This document shows positions 12,646 through 24,497 of a DNA stretch of 64,000 nt, in pieces. Position 1 is the stretch's first letter; every line of letters starts with the position of its first letter. A program made the position numbers and the translations under genes. The stretch is taken from positions 63,798,001-63,862,000 of the forward strand of contig OZ231126.1 of assembly GCA_965153355.1 (NCBI GenBank), in the 5' to 3' direction. The notes below the pieces were generated by a model, which was not told where the DNA came from, did no database searches, and saw only the letters and a list, made by a program, of their open reading frames with translations. This DNA is from Flaccisagitta enflata (taxonomy: Eukaryota; Chaetognatha; Sagittoidea; Aphragmophora).

Positions 12646-12825
12646 CGTACTTTCTTTTTATCTCACTCCATCGAATATAGTGTGTCCACGTCTGTCAGAG
12701 ACAAGTTGAGTCATTCTCATAAATGGGAATTTTCGCTGTTTCTCTCTCTCTCCATGGGAAACTCAAGTGCCTCTGTGGAGTGTTTTGAGCGAACATTTGT
12801 GAGACGGACTAGTATGGAATGATGG

Positions 12826-12828
<3 letters not shown>

Positions 12829-12894
<66 letters not shown>
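12829..12894. repeat. (GA)n microsatellite
   Basis: About 33 GA units here against about 87 CT units at the matching place in the opposite arm (59485-59657). Confidence 0.95.
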
Positions 12895-12897
<3 letters not shown>

Positions 12898-13518
12898 CAA
12901 AACTCTATTTATCTTTTTCCGTACATTTTAGGAAAATCTTTTGTACTCAAGCTTTACATAGATTCTTTACACGGGGAGCCTTTTACGTGTTAATTTTAAA
13001 CTATGTACTATGAATCTAAAGCTTGAGCTTGAGAAATTGTTGCTTACATCTTGAAAATGGAATTGAATTTTGAATTTGAATGGGTTGCTTTCATGAAGAC
13101 ACTGTCATTTTGTATGTCAGTGTGCCTGTCTCTGAGCGCTTCACCCAGAGGAACGATAAAAGATGAGCTTTCCTTAAGCTTTTCTTAAAATATAGTGCTT
13201 CACCTTTGATTACGATTCATGTTTCACGATGAGCAAACATTTTTGCTTCGCAGCCACAGGCCCGCCCTGAGTTTTCTACGAGCCTAAGTAACTAAATCTA
13301 AAAAATATAGTTTCATCAACAGCTAAATCGCTCTAGGTTTGATTACGGTAAACTCACAAAATAGCGTTGGCTGGAATACGTCAAAATCACTGTTATGCTA
13401 ATAGCCAGGAATTATGTGACAACAATAATCCAAAAAGGCACGTTTTAGAAATAAGAACAACTTTTGCAACTTTTAGTGACAGTAACAATTTAACAATTCA
13501 TCACGTGTTTCTAAGGAG

Positions 13519-13666
13519 AACAAGGCCGGATACACGGCCAAAACCAGTCGCGGATGGATGGGCAGGAGCGAGAATGCGCGTTTTCAACTCGAGCGTGACA
13601 ACTCGAGCGTGACGGACGGACGGACGGACAAAGCCTCTAATAGAGTCGCTTGTCCGCGACTAAAAA
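13519..13666 (+). mobile_element. HP1 element
   Basis: AACAAG + GGCCG-GATACA-CGGCC hairpin, CAGTCGCGGATGGATGGGCA, a short duplicated AACTCGAGCGTGAC, three GACG units, AAAGCCTCTAATAGAG, 3' stem AGTCGCT-TGTC-CGCGACT, AAAAA. Confidence 0.85.
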
Positions 13667-13898
13667 GAGGGGAAATTTTTGGGCTTTGCCCGTCTTACAG
13701 GGGGATGAAATCTTCACGTTGTTCGTAGAGTTGATGTTCCGAGAGGACCGAGATAGAGGCTTTTGCTCACAATCAAGAGCTTTATGATATTTGGACGCAC
13801 ACATTTTGCGCTTCTGCCGATTCACGTTAGCAGCGCGTTGACGAGGGCTTGGGGAGAGGGGGGAGAGACGATCCACGGGGGGGGGGGGGGGAATTCAA

Positions 13899-14719
13899 TT
13901 ATATACAGGCCTGAATGAATGACAATTTTTCAAATCTTTGCATTCTCAAGAGTCGAATAAGAGCATCTCTTCGGTAACAGGTGCGCATGCGCATTTTTTT
14001 ACAATGCATGTTCCAATCTAATCTTTCGTCAAATTCAAGCCCAAGAAAACAAACGATTTTCTCTCTACCGATTGCAACAACCCCCAGCTTAAGATTGATT
14101 TGCATCCTTTTTAAGCTAGGGCATAAAGATATGCGCCAGCGCGCTGTCCATTGATACACTTTATCAAGTTCCTCTTGCATTCTATACTCGCACAATCTAG
14201 GGCATTTCAGTCTAATAAACAAACACATGTCATCCGCGAATTGGCACACATGGACTGACCCATTCAAATTTTTCCGCAAATCATCAACGAAAAAGTTGAA
14301 AAGTATGGGGCTAATGACAGCTCCCTGAGGAGTCCCAGCCCTTATTTGAATATTTCTAGAATCTGCCCCTACTCGTACTCGTAATGTTCTTTTATTCAAA
14401 AAGCCACAAGAGGATTTCAATAACGACAAGGGCATGCCAATGCTGAGAAGTTTAAAACCAAGGCCCTTAACCCATACACGATCAAAAGTGCCCTTAACAT
14501 CTAGACAGACACATAATACAACTTCCCTTTGGTTAATCTGAGAAGATGCTCGTCGGTAGAGCGGCCGCTTTTATACGCTGCTTGGTAGATATTATCATCA
14601 GGTAATTCTTTAATAAGTCTGGCCTTCAAACTACATTCAAAAAAATTTGATAAGAACGATGACAGCGAGATAGGCCTGTAACCATCAGCCTTGGAAAGAT
14701 TTTTCCCTGCCTTGGGAAT
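13899..14719 (-). pseudogene. Non-LTR (LINE) reverse transcriptase fragment
   Basis: The minus strand encodes a reverse-transcriptase core. It first reads IPKAGKN..., YRPISLSS and GRSTDEHLL (fingers region), then, after a one-base frame change near 14530-14555, LDVKGTFDRVW (motif A with the first catalytic Asp), AGTPQGAVISPILFN (motif B) and FADD (motif C), followed by thumb-like sequence with FLGLEFDERLDW. Typical of jockey/CR1/RTE-like LINEs; the clade is not resolved. The second frame is open over 178 codons from 14435 to 13899. The upstream part is cut by the assembly gap at 14720-14729, so endonuclease and 5' parts are missing. The frame break and truncation make it a dead copy. Confidence 0.85.
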
Positions 14720-14729
14720 NNNNNNNNNN
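14720..14729. other. Assembly gap (10 N)
   Basis: Ten N between the LINE fragment and the satellite array. The true distance is unknown. Confidence 1.
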
Positions 14730-15536
14730 TCTCATGTACCCCTCATGTACCCCCTCCTCATCTCCATGTATCCTTCATTGAGACTGGGTTTCGATCTCTC
14801 ATGTACCCCTCATGTACCCCCTCTTTATTTCCATGTAACCTACAATGAGAAGATTGGGGTTTGATCTCTCATAAAATTCTCATAAAATTTCTTTATTATC
14901 CCCATGTACCCTACAATGAGACTGGGTTTCGATCTTTCATGTACCCCTCATGTACCCCTTTGCTTCTTCATACCTTATAATGAGACTGGGTTTCATCTTC
15001 ATGTACTCCTATGTAAATTTCTTTCTTTTCTCTATGTAATTTTTCATTAGATTGCTTGATTCCCTATGTACCCCCTCATGTACCCCATTCCATTCTCCAT
15101 GTACCCTTCATTGAGACTGGGGTTTGATCTCTCATGTAATTCTATGTACTTCTCCTTATCTCCATGTGGTCTTTCTTATTGAAACTGGGTTTCATCTTCA
15201 TGTACTTATGTAAATTTCGTTGTTTCTCCATGTACCAATGAGACTGGGTTTTCATCTCATGTACTCCCTCTATGTACCCCATTCTCTATATCCCCTTCAT
15301 TGAGACTGGGTTTCGATCTTTCATGTACCCCTCATGTACCCCCTTCTTATCTCCATGTACCCTTCATTGAGGTCGGGTTTTGATCTCTCATGTACCCCTC
15401 ATGTATCCCATTCCATTCTTCATCTACCCTTCATTGAGACTGGGTTTTGATCTCTCATGCACCCCTCATGTACCCCCTTTGCTTTTTCATGTACCCTACA
15501 ATGAGACTGGGTTTCCATCTCTTATGTACCCCTCAT
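14730..15536 (+). repeat. ~67-bp satellite array, segment 1
   Basis: Degenerate tandem units containing CTCATGTACCCC, TCTCCATGTACCC and CATTGAGACTGGGTTTCGAT. The array continues at 20945 after the hAT insertion. Confidence 0.9.
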
Positions 15537-17689
15537 CAGGGGCGTATGGGAGCCAAAATTTTTGGGGAAGCCAGCTGTAATTTGTGTCCCAACAAATTTT
15601 GTGTCACGATGAAAACTAACTAGTGAGTTCTTCAAAAACTTAGATTTAAACAGTTATAACTTCTTGATTTTACAATAAAAAGAAGTCTACTTTAAATTCA
15701 AATATGATTTTACTAAAGATTGAACAAACAATCACTGTTAAACATATTTATAAGGTATTGTGAAGCACACACTCTACATCACTGTATAACACTCTTCAAA
15801 ATAGATCACATTTTTTGTCTCTTTATATCTTTTCAACTTCCTTTTTTTTTAGGGGTTTAAACCCAAGACAAGCAATCTTGAACATTTGGGGACCTCCCGT
15901 ACATCCCTTGTTCATATTTACTTGTGACAAAGAAGGTTTGCCCGGGCATCATTTCTTCTTGCAAATTCATTGATTATAGCGTCCATCATATTTTCTTCAA
16001 TAAAATTTGTTGAATCGCGTTCTATATTTAGAATCGCTATATCAGACAGTCTCTGTTCACCCATTGTATTCCTCAGATAAGTTTTTATCCGTCGAAGTGC
16101 TGAGAAGGATCGCTCTGCTGAACAAGATGTAGCAGGGATTGCAGCAAGGCTGCTTTGTAAGTTGGAAGAATTGCTCCGATGCCATCTTCGAATAACCACT
16201 TTACAAGTTTGTAGGTTGCAGAAAGAACATCTTCCTTTTTGTTCACGGATATGGCAGTAGCAACAATTTTTCTCTCACAAAGAAGACTGGCCTTATTTAG
16301 GTCGTAAAGTTCCAAGACAACAGAAGCTTCTTTTTCTACGTCCACTTCGTTTGGTTGCATCACCACTTTTGTCAAAGCGCAAATGACTTCTTGATCCTCT
16401 TTGTCAAAACGAGCTTCTAGTTCTGCAATTGCGTATTTGATTCCCTCATCATGGAGAACTGTTTTGTAATATTGTTTGACATCCGTGAAAGATGAATTGC
16501 GTGGGAGAGAAGGCTCTTTAAAAACATATCTCGGATTTGATGTAAAGCCTGGAAGGATGATTTGTTTCATGTCAGTTGAGATTTTCATGGCACTATCCCA
16601 TGCATCGTTGAAACTTTTGTCCTCCAAAAGTTTTTTTTCATGGTTTCAATGACAGAAATAGCGGATCTTTTGGCGGTGAAGACATCCATTTTTTCAGACT
16701 GTAAGTATTTGGACAGACTATCCATCACTCCCAAAACTGAGTTTACAACTATGAGATTGAAAACAAACTCAAAATTCAAAATGTTGCTTATGAGCCCGTT
16801 GCAATTGGAAGTTAGCTTTGGATCAGCTTCATCAACTATCAATAATGTATGCAATGTAGCAGGTAAACGACGCAACTGTGTTTCAGTTGATTCCTTTTTT
16901 AGTGACCATCGCGTAGGAGCTTGGGATTTCAGTTTCAACGGTTTTTCTGACCGCCCTTTTTGCACATTTTGAAATTACATGTGTCGTTTAGGACTGGCTT
17001 CAATGAAATTATGAAGTTCATGTGAGGTCCCCAAACAGTTTCTAAAGGACTTGATTTGAGTCATAGCTTTCTGGGTCGACAGATTAAGCTGATGTCCATA
17101 ACAATGTACATAGATGGCGCGTGGATATTCCTTACGCATCAAGCCAGACACTCCCACTTTTTCACTTGACATGTTTGTAGCTCCATCAAACCCCTGCCCA
17201 ACCATTTTGTTAAGATCAAGGGAATGTGAAAGAAGATAATCTTTCATTAGATGAAAGAGAGAGCGTCCTGTAGTTGAAGAAGTCTCAAGAAACCCGATAA
17301 ATTTCTCTTGGATTTCCCCATCTTTTACAAATCGAATGTAAATGGAAACTTGCTCCACATTTGAAATGTCTGCGGTTTCATCGGCAATTATTGAAAATAC
17401 ACCATTTGCCTTAATATCATTAAGAATGAGATTCAGGACTTCATTTGAAACTATATCAAGAATTTCGTTTTGTACCATTGGTGCTGTCCACTGATGATGT
17501 TTTTTCAACATTGATTTGAGGTGATCATGAAGCCAAGGAATATCTCGGCAACGTAGACTTAAAAGTTCCAAGAAGTTTCCCCTGTTTGTTGCGCTATGCC
17601 CAGAAATATTTGTCCGCTTCTCTGTGTGTGCCCGAAACGAAATGCTTTGTTTTGCAATGAAAACTAACGATTCAATTATTTTTTGTAGG

Positions 17690-18646
17690 TACTACCAGAA
17701 TTAAAAAAAACGCAAGTTTTTTCTACGCCAATTTCCGCGCCTTTGGCTAACTTCAGAAACAATTTATTGGTGACCAAATTGAAGCTTTTTTCAAGGGCTT
17801 TCATTTGAGCGCAATCCCACATTTGTAGCTTTATTTGTTTGGAAGTTACATTCAAATGAAGGTGTATGAGTCAAAATTTCATTTCGCAGTTGGAGGAGAA
17901 AGAGGCCATTTCTGATTGAAAATTATTTCTCTATGGTTGTCATTTTTAGTCGCGTGCACGCGACTCTACAACCCGCTTTGTCCGTCCGTCGGTCCGTCGG
18001 TCCGTCCGTCCATCCGTCCGTCCGTCCATCGGTCCATCACACTTTACTTTTTTATTATACTTTAAGTTTTTTCTAGTCATTCTAAGTCATTCTAAGTCAT
18101 TCTAAGTCATTCTAAGTCATTCTAAGTCATTTTAAGTCACTTAAGTCAAATAGGTCAAAGTAGTCATTTCAGTCATTTTAGGTCTTTTTAAGTCATTAAA
18201 AGTTGTCTTGAGTCATTTTAAGTCATCAGGAGTCAATAAAAGTCATCTTAAGTTATTTATGTCTCGCACGCGACTTATAGGTGTTGGCCTGGTTTTAACT
18301 ATACGAGCATTTATGCTTATTTTGTCACCAATCATGGTGCTCATATGAAAGTTGCCTAATGTCTGCCATGAAAAATGAAGCACTTGTAGCAGGTAAGTGT
18401 GATAAAACCTTCAAAATCATCATGGATATTTCCCAGTACCATAAACTTTTTTCTCCAAAATACCCCCTGCTTTTGTGCGGCTTTTTCTCATCAGTTACTG
18501 AATTCTATTGACCAAAACTCCCAAATTTGATGGACAGAAGCTCTAAAAAACCTAACTTGCCCTCAAAAAACCGTTCAGTAATGAAATATAGTCCAATCTG
18601 AACAATCCTAGGAAAAACTTGCGTTTTTTTTTAAATTCGGGTAGTA
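17690..18646. mobile_element. TA-flanked TIR element (Tc1/mariner-type MITE) inside hAT
   Basis: Terminal inverted repeats TACTACCAGAATT...AACGCAAGTTTTT (17690-17726) and their reverse complement at 18610-18646, flanked by TA. Its removal rejoins codons of the hAT transposase. No transposase of its own is seen; an HP1 element is nested inside. Confidence 0.8.
17944..18298 (-). mobile_element. HP1-related element with 10-bp tandem core
   Basis: Starts with stem AGTCGCG-TGCA-CGCGACT and a GTCC/GTCGG array. The core is a tandem TCATTCTAAG-type 10-bp repeat (about 18076-18250). It ends in GCACGCGACTTATAGGTGTTGGCC. Sister of the copy at 51028-51306, which also has a short-unit core. Confidence 0.7.
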
Positions 18647-18673
18647 TAATCGATTTTGATCAATTCCTTTTTT

Positions 18674-19628
18674 GGGCAGCGGCCCCGGAGGGGCAGATGA
18701 CCTATGATTCCACACAGGGCAATTTTCTCCGGTTTCCGTTTTCCGTTTTCCGTCCCCCCCCTTGGCTTCTAATCAGGCCCATAGACCCCAAATCAGGCCT
18801 CTCACACTCTAAATCAGGACTCTCAGACCCCAAATCAGCCCTCTCAGAATCCAAATTGGGCCTGTCAGACCCCAAATCACGCCTCCAAACCCCAAATCAG
18901 GCCTCTCAGACCCTTAATCAAGCCTCTCAGACCCCATATCAGGCCTCTTAGACCCTAATCAAGCCCTTCAGACCCCAATTCAAGCCTCTCAGACCCCAAT
19001 TCAAGCCATCCAGACCCAATTCAAGCCTCTCAGACCCCATTAAGGGCATTTCAGATCCCAAATCAGACCTCTCAGACCCTAATTCAAGCCTCTCAGACCA
19101 CAAAACAGGCCTCTAAGACCTCATCAAAAGCCTCTCAGACTCCAATTCAAGCATCAGACCCCAATTCAAGCCTCTCAGACCACAAAACAGGCCTCTAAGA
19201 TCTCAGCAAAAGCCTCCCAGACTCCAATTCAAGCCTCTCAGACCCCAATTCAAACCTCTAAGACACCAAAACAGGCCTCTAAGACCTCCACAAAAATCTC
19301 CCAGACTCCAATGCAAGCCTCTCAGTCCTCATAACAGGCCTCTATGACCTCAACAAAAGCCTCCCAGACTCCAATTCAAGCCCCTCAGACCCCAATTCAA
19401 GCCTTTCAGAATGAGCTGAGGTCTCCCAGACCTAAAATCAGGCACCTCAAGCCTCCCAGACCTAAAATCAGGCCTTTCAGACCCCAAATTGGGCCTCTTA
19501 AAAATCACCCTATGTGGAATCATAGGTCATCTGCCTCTCCGGGGCCGCTGCCCCTCTCACCCTCACATCTCTACATACTAACTTAGGGGCAACGGGTACC
19601 GCTGACCATGTAACGCTTTTGCGACTAT
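18674..19628 (+). mobile_element. HP2 element, complete, nested in hAT
   Basis: Starts GGGCAGCGGCCCC after T6, then GATGACCTATGATTCCACAC, and about 30 degenerate ~22-bp units of the type CAGACCCCAAATCAGGCCTCT. A mirrored arm follows, GGAATCATAGGTCATCTGCC...CCGCTGCCC. The tail is GGGTACCGCTGACCATGTAACGC ending in CGC-TTTT-GCGACTAT. Excision at exactly these ends restores the hAT reading frame across the site (with six A after CAAAG), with no target duplication. Confidence 0.85.
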
Positions 19629-20822
19629 CTTTGTTTTTCTTTCATATCTGAGAGACCGGCAAGCGTGGGAGATTTTGATTTTGCGGAAATACATGCGACC
19701 ATGTTCCGTTGATGGTGCTTACTTTTTTCATGTTTTGAGAATTTTAGCACATTAGTCCAGTAAGTAAAAACAAATTCTTTCTTGCCTTCTTTGCCAAAGT
19801 TTTTGCAAGCAAAGCAAGATGCCTCATCTCGCTCAACATCATGATTTATCCAAGGTTACTTTTTGTACCACTCTTTTTGAAAGCGTCTATTGCAACCTGA
19901 TATGATCCTTACAGGGTAGGTATCAAGAATAGGCTGAATAGGGCCATGTGAGATATACGGAGTAGAAGAAAGAGAGTTTATTTCAAATTTGGGAATTTCA
20001 TCATCACTGTCATCGCTTATATCACTGCCTGATTGATCAATGTTTAAATTAGAAAGCTCCTCTTTGTTTACACTTTGAGTGGGTTAGGCACACTGATTGA
20101 TATTGGTGTCTAAATTTTCAGTTGTTGATGCTGATGTACATGGCACTGCATCATCTGTCTCTTGCTCATCATGATCGCTAATATTTGTATGCGCAATTTG
20201 AAAAATGGGGTCTTCAGTGATTGTTTCATTTTGAGATGTTGGTTGTTGATCGCAAAAACTTGTTTCAGGTTGAGACTTTTTGAAAAATGAGGATACACTT
20301 GGTTGTGAGCTCTCTTTTACGAGTTTTACAGACGGCGTATTTCCTGCCGTTATCAGCGCAGGGTGATGTTTGGTCATATGGCGTGAAGCGTAATCATTAT
20401 CAAATATTTCTTCACATTTTGAGCACTGTACCTTACGGCGTTTAGAAGTGAAACGAAATCGTTTTCCATCAGACATTTTATTAATCGACTTTGTCTTTGG
20501 AAGCTGCTGATGATAAAAACGACGACGGAAAAGGCTTTGAAGTTTAGTAACTCACAGCATGATGTTCTGATGTGAAATGGAAGTAAACAAATCAACCTTC
20601 GGTACTAAGGTTGTGGTTCTTTTCTTTTATATGAATGACCAAAATAGTAAACAATAGTGCCAATCGATCCCCATGAACCCCTTTGTCTCTTAGAAACAGG
20701 TGTCGGTTGGGAGATCTATTTCTCTTCCTCCTCCTCATTCTCTTCCTCCTCATTCTCGTCCTCCACAATTGCCGCTACCTTCTCGATTGAAAGAATGAAT
20801 AGACCCACCGTTCCATTCCTTG

Positions 20823-20828
<6 letters not shown>

Positions 20829-20866
<38 letters not shown>
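20829..20866. repeat. (TC)n inside hAT 5' end
   Basis: Short TC array just inside the hAT terminus. The hAT copy at 50059 carries a longer GA array at the same place (50128-50260), so it is an ancestral feature of this hAT family. Confidence 0.85.
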
Positions 20867-20869
<3 letters not shown>

Positions 20870-20944
20870 GGTCCCGACAGAAAAATGGTCCGACAGCTAG
20901 GGGCAGCCATTGCTGCCCCTGCTGCCCCTTCAAATATGCCTCTG

Positions 20945-21301
20945 CCCCTCATGTACCCCCTTCTCTTCTCTATGTACCCTTCATTGAGACTGGGTTTCGA
21001 TCTTTCATGTACCCCTCATGTACCCCATTCCATTCTCCATGTACCCTTCATTGAGATTAGGGTTCGATCTCTCATGTACCCCTCATGTACCCCCTTCTCT
21101 TCTCTATGTACCCTTCATTGAGACTGGGTTTAGTTCTCCCATGTACCCCTTATGTACCCCATTCCATTCTTCATGTACCCCTCCTTGAGACTGGGGTTCG
21201 ATCTCTCATGTACCCCTCATGTACCCCCTTCTCATATCCATGTACCCTTTTTTTGAGACTTGGTTTCAATTTTCCATGTGCCCCTCATGTACTCCCTTCT
21301 T
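20945..21301 (+). repeat. ~67-bp satellite array, segment 2
   Basis: Continuation of segment 1 beyond the hAT insertion, same orientation; cut at 21301 by a foldback element. Confidence 0.9.
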
Positions 21302-21309
21302 ATCTCCAT

Positions 21310-24300
21310 TAGATAGTATGTTTACCCCTTCATCGGTGCGGGCTACCTGTACCTGGACGGAATTTACTATTTTTATGTTTTTATAACATAAAACAAAACA
21401 GTGGCAAACTTTTTGACCAATTTTGGATACCGCGAGTTCCATTTATTCATCACCACTCCAAGCTGGTTGTGTTGAAAATGTTGAAATTTGGCCACTTGGG
21501 GCTCAAAATCGGGCCACTTTGGTTTTGAAATTTGACCCAAAATCTGTGAGATTATGAAACTAGAGCTCAAGAGCTAACCAGTGGTGCAATCTGCATGTTG
21601 CTATTGGTTTTTGTTAAGATTTGAGAGCTTTTCAAAGATGGGAGGGTAAGAGGGTTTTTAAACCAGATGAATTTGGTGGTCAATTTTGACATTTTTTACA
21701 ATTTTTGATATATCTCCACTTTGGATGGACAAATTTGGATGAAATTGGTGACCAAATTGAAGAGTTTTTGATGCTCTAACTGAATCTGGTAAAATTTTTG
21801 ATCGATATGACCCTCAAAAATTTTGGGAGACTCTAGAAGCAGGTGCTAAAAAGTGAATTTTTTTGCCATTTTGGCTACTTTGGCCAAATAATTTGGGCAC
21901 TTCCGAGATTGAAAATGACAAAATATCAGTGGGCAAATTAAACTACCGTTCAAGATCTAGCCAATGGTGCAATTGGCATGTCAATAGGTTAAAGCATATA
22001 GATTTGGCAAAGCTTCAAAGATCAGTGGGTATGATAAAATTTTATGGTAATTTTGGTTATTTTGGACTCAAAATCAGGCCACTTCCGTTTATAAATTTGC
22101 CCCGAAATCTGTGAGATTATAAAACTAGAGCTCAAGAGCTAACCAGTGGTGCAATCCGCATGTTGCTATTGTTTTTTGTTAAGATTTGAGAGTGTTTCAA
22201 AGATGGAAGGGTATGAGGGTTTTATTACCAGATGAATTTTGTGGTCAATTTTGACATTTTTACAATTTTTTATATATCTCTGCTTTGGATGGACAAATTT
22301 GGATGAAATTGGTGACCAAATTGAAGAGTTTTTGATGCGCTAACTGAATCTGGTAAAATTTTTGACTGATATGACCTTCAAAATTTTTGGGAGAATCTAG
22401 AAGCAGGTGCTAAAAAGTGAATTTTTTCGCCCTTTTGGCTACTTTGATCAAATAATTTAGGCACTTCCGAGATAGAAAATGATAAAAAATCAGTGGGTAA
22501 ATTAAACTACTGTTCAAGACCTAACCAATGGTGCAATCGGCATGACAATAGGTTTAAGCATATAGATTTGGCAAAGCTTCAAAGATCAGTGAGTATGATA
22601 AAATGACATTTTTTGGTTATTTTGGTCATTTTGGGCCAACTGATATAGCGGGTTATAATGTCTTGTGCACGCGCTTAAAAATTAATTGAAGAACACAGCA
22701 TTATACGATAATATATTGCTGCTCCCTATTGCTATAAAAAATGCCCACTGATTTTTTGTCATTTTCTATCTTGGAAGTGCCCAAATTATTTGACCTAAGT
22801 AGCCAAAAGGGCGAAAAAATTCACTTTTTGGTCAGCGGCCCTGGAGGGACGGATGACCTATGATTCCACATAGGGCAGATTTTTTTGTTTCCGTCCATCC
22901 ATCCATCCGTCTGTCCCCCCATGCCTAGAAAATCGCCTCCTGGGCCTTAAATTAAGCCTTTCAGACCCCAAATCAGGCCTATCAGATCCCAAATCAGGCT
23001 TTCTAGACCTCAATCAGGTCTTTCAGACCCCAAATCAGGGCTAAGCTGACCCTAAATCAGGCCCTTTGGACCCCTGATAAGGCCTTCCAGACCTCAAATC
23101 AGGCCTTCCCAGCCCATAATCAGGCCTTGAGCTCTAAATCAGACAAAAATTCAGGCCTCTAAGCCCCAACACCAGCTTTTCAAACCTCTCAGATCAGGCA
23201 TCTTAGACCTCAAATCAGGCAACTCAGACCTCAACTCAGGCTACTTGGACCCAAAATCAGGTCTTAAAGACCCTGCAATTGTCCAGCTTGGAATCATAGG
23301 TCATCAGCCCCGTGGGGGCCGCTGCCCCACTTATCATCTCATGCCAACATAAACCAACAAAGGGGCATTGGGTACCGCTGACCATGTAACGCTTTTGCGA
23401 CTATAAGCACCTGCTTCTAGAGTCTCCCAAAAATTTTGAGGGTCATATTGATCAAAAATTCTATGAGATTCAGTTAGAGCATCAAAAACTCTTCAATTTG
23501 GTCACCAATTTCATCCAAATTCGTCCATTCAAGGCAGAGAAAAAAATGTCAAAATTGACCACCAAATTCATCTGGTAATAAAACCCTCATACCCTTCCAT
23601 TTTTGAAAAACTCTCAAATCTTAATAAAAATGACAGCAACATGCGGATTGCACCACAGGTTAGCTCTTGATCTCTAGTTTCATAATCTCACAGATTTTGG
23701 GTCAAATTTATAAAGAGAAGTGGCCCGATTCTGAGCCCAAAATGACCAAAATTACCAAAAATGTCATTTTATCATACCCACTGATCTTTGAAGCTTTGCC
23801 AAATCTATATGCTTTAACCTAGTGATATGCCGATTGCACCACTGGTTAGATCTTGATCATAAATTTAATTTGCCCACTGATTTTTTTGTCATTTTCTATC
23901 TCGGAAGTGCCCAAATTATTTGACCAAAGTAGCCAAAATGGCGAAAAAATTCACTTTTTAGCACCTGCTTCTAGAGTCTCCCAAAATTTTTGAGGGTCAT
24001 ATCGATAAAAATTTTTATCAGATTCAGTTAGAGCATCAAAAACTCTTCAAATTGGTCACCAATTTCATCCAAATTTGTCCATCCAAAGCGGAGATATATC
24101 AAAAATTGTAAAAAATCTCAAAATTGACCGCCAAATTAATCTGGTTAAAAAACCTTCATACCCTTCCATCTTTGAAAAGCTCTCAAATCTTAACAAAAAC
24201 CGATAGCAACATGCAGATTGCACCACTGGTTAGCTCTTGAGCTCTAGTTTCATAATCTCACAGATTATGGGTCAAATTTCAAAACCAAACTGGCCCAATT

Positions 24301-24497
24301 TTGAGCCCAAAGTGACCAAATTTCAACATTTTCACCACAACCACCTTGGAGTGGTGAAAAATAAATGGAACTCGCGGTATCCAAAATTAGTCAAAAAGTT
24401 TGACACTGTTTTGTTTTACGTTATAAAAACATAAAAATAGTAAATTTCGTCCAGGTACAGGTAGCCTGCACCCGTGAAGGGGTTAACATACTATCTA
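21310..24497. mobile_element. 3.2-kb foldback element with 8-bp TSD
   Basis: Starts TAGATAGTATGTTTACCCC and ends with the reverse complement GGTTAACATACTATCTA. Arms of about 1.3 kb pair along most of their length (for example CGCGAGTTCCATTTATT near 21430 with its complement near 24365). Flanked by 8-bp ATCTCCAT at 21302-21309 and 24498-24505. Each arm also contains a direct ~565-bp duplication (AGAGCTCAAGAGCTAACCAG at 21563 and 22128). An HP2 element sits in the right arm. No transposase seen; superfamily unknown. Confidence 0.85.
22830..23404 (+). mobile_element. HP2 element nested in foldback right arm
   Basis: GGTCAGCGGCCCTGG start, ATCC/GTCC array, CAGACCCCAAATCAGGCC-type units, mirrored ATCATAGGTCATCAGCCCC...CCGCTGCCCC, tail ending GCTTTTGCGACTATA. 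The uninterrupted sequence TTCACTTTTTAGCACCTGC at about 23948-23966 is the matching empty site. Confidence 0.85.

Larger units (their letters stand above)
15918..20476 (-). pseudogene. hAT transposase (C2H2/TTF zinc fingers, DUF4371-like)
   Basis: Reading leftward from 20476: a start codon, then a C2H2-type finger (C18, C21, H33, H37/38 in QCSKCEEIFDND...RHMTKHH) and VSSFFKK. Next comes a TTF-type finger region at about 19960-19640 (SGCNRRFQKEW, DEASCFACKNFGKEGKK, SKHEKSKHHQRNM). After the nested insertions, from 17690, it reads IESLVFIAKQ, NRGNFLELLSLR, FSIIADETAD (first catalytic Asp), GQGFDGATNM (second), VHCYGHQLNLS, PTRWSLKK, and finally the dimerisation block PATSCSAERSFSALRRIKTY containing the catalytic Glu. 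Family: TTF-zinc-finger hAT transposases. Breaks: in-frame stops at about 20084, 19856 and 16975, and single-base frame changes near 16635 (an A run) and near 16150. It is inactive, but its frame is otherwise well preserved. Confidence 0.9.
15537..20944 (-). mobile_element. hAT element, copy 1, complete with 8-bp TSD
   Basis: Ends are CAGGGGCGTATGGGAGCC (15537) and CAGAGGCATATTTGAAGGGG (reverse complement, ending at 20944). They are flanked by perfect 8-bp duplications CCCCTCAT at 15529-15536 and 20945-20952, within the CATGTACCC satellite. Eight-bp TSDs and CAGGGGCG-like termini are hAT hallmarks. It contains a degenerate transposase on the minus strand and two nested insertions (17690-18646 and 18674-19628). 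Removing both inserts reconnects the transposase frame. A homologous copy with its own TSD is at 50059-55908. Confidence 0.92.

Noticed and set aside
14730-15536. Regular repeats resembling a CRISPR array
   Set aside because: Units of ~67 bp are degenerate head-to-tail satellite copies with no unique spacers, in a eukaryotic genome.
18740-19500. Tandem CAGACCCCAAATCAGGCC units as a coding repeat
   Set aside because: Units vary in length with frame changes and stops; they form the core of a hairpin-ended mobile element.
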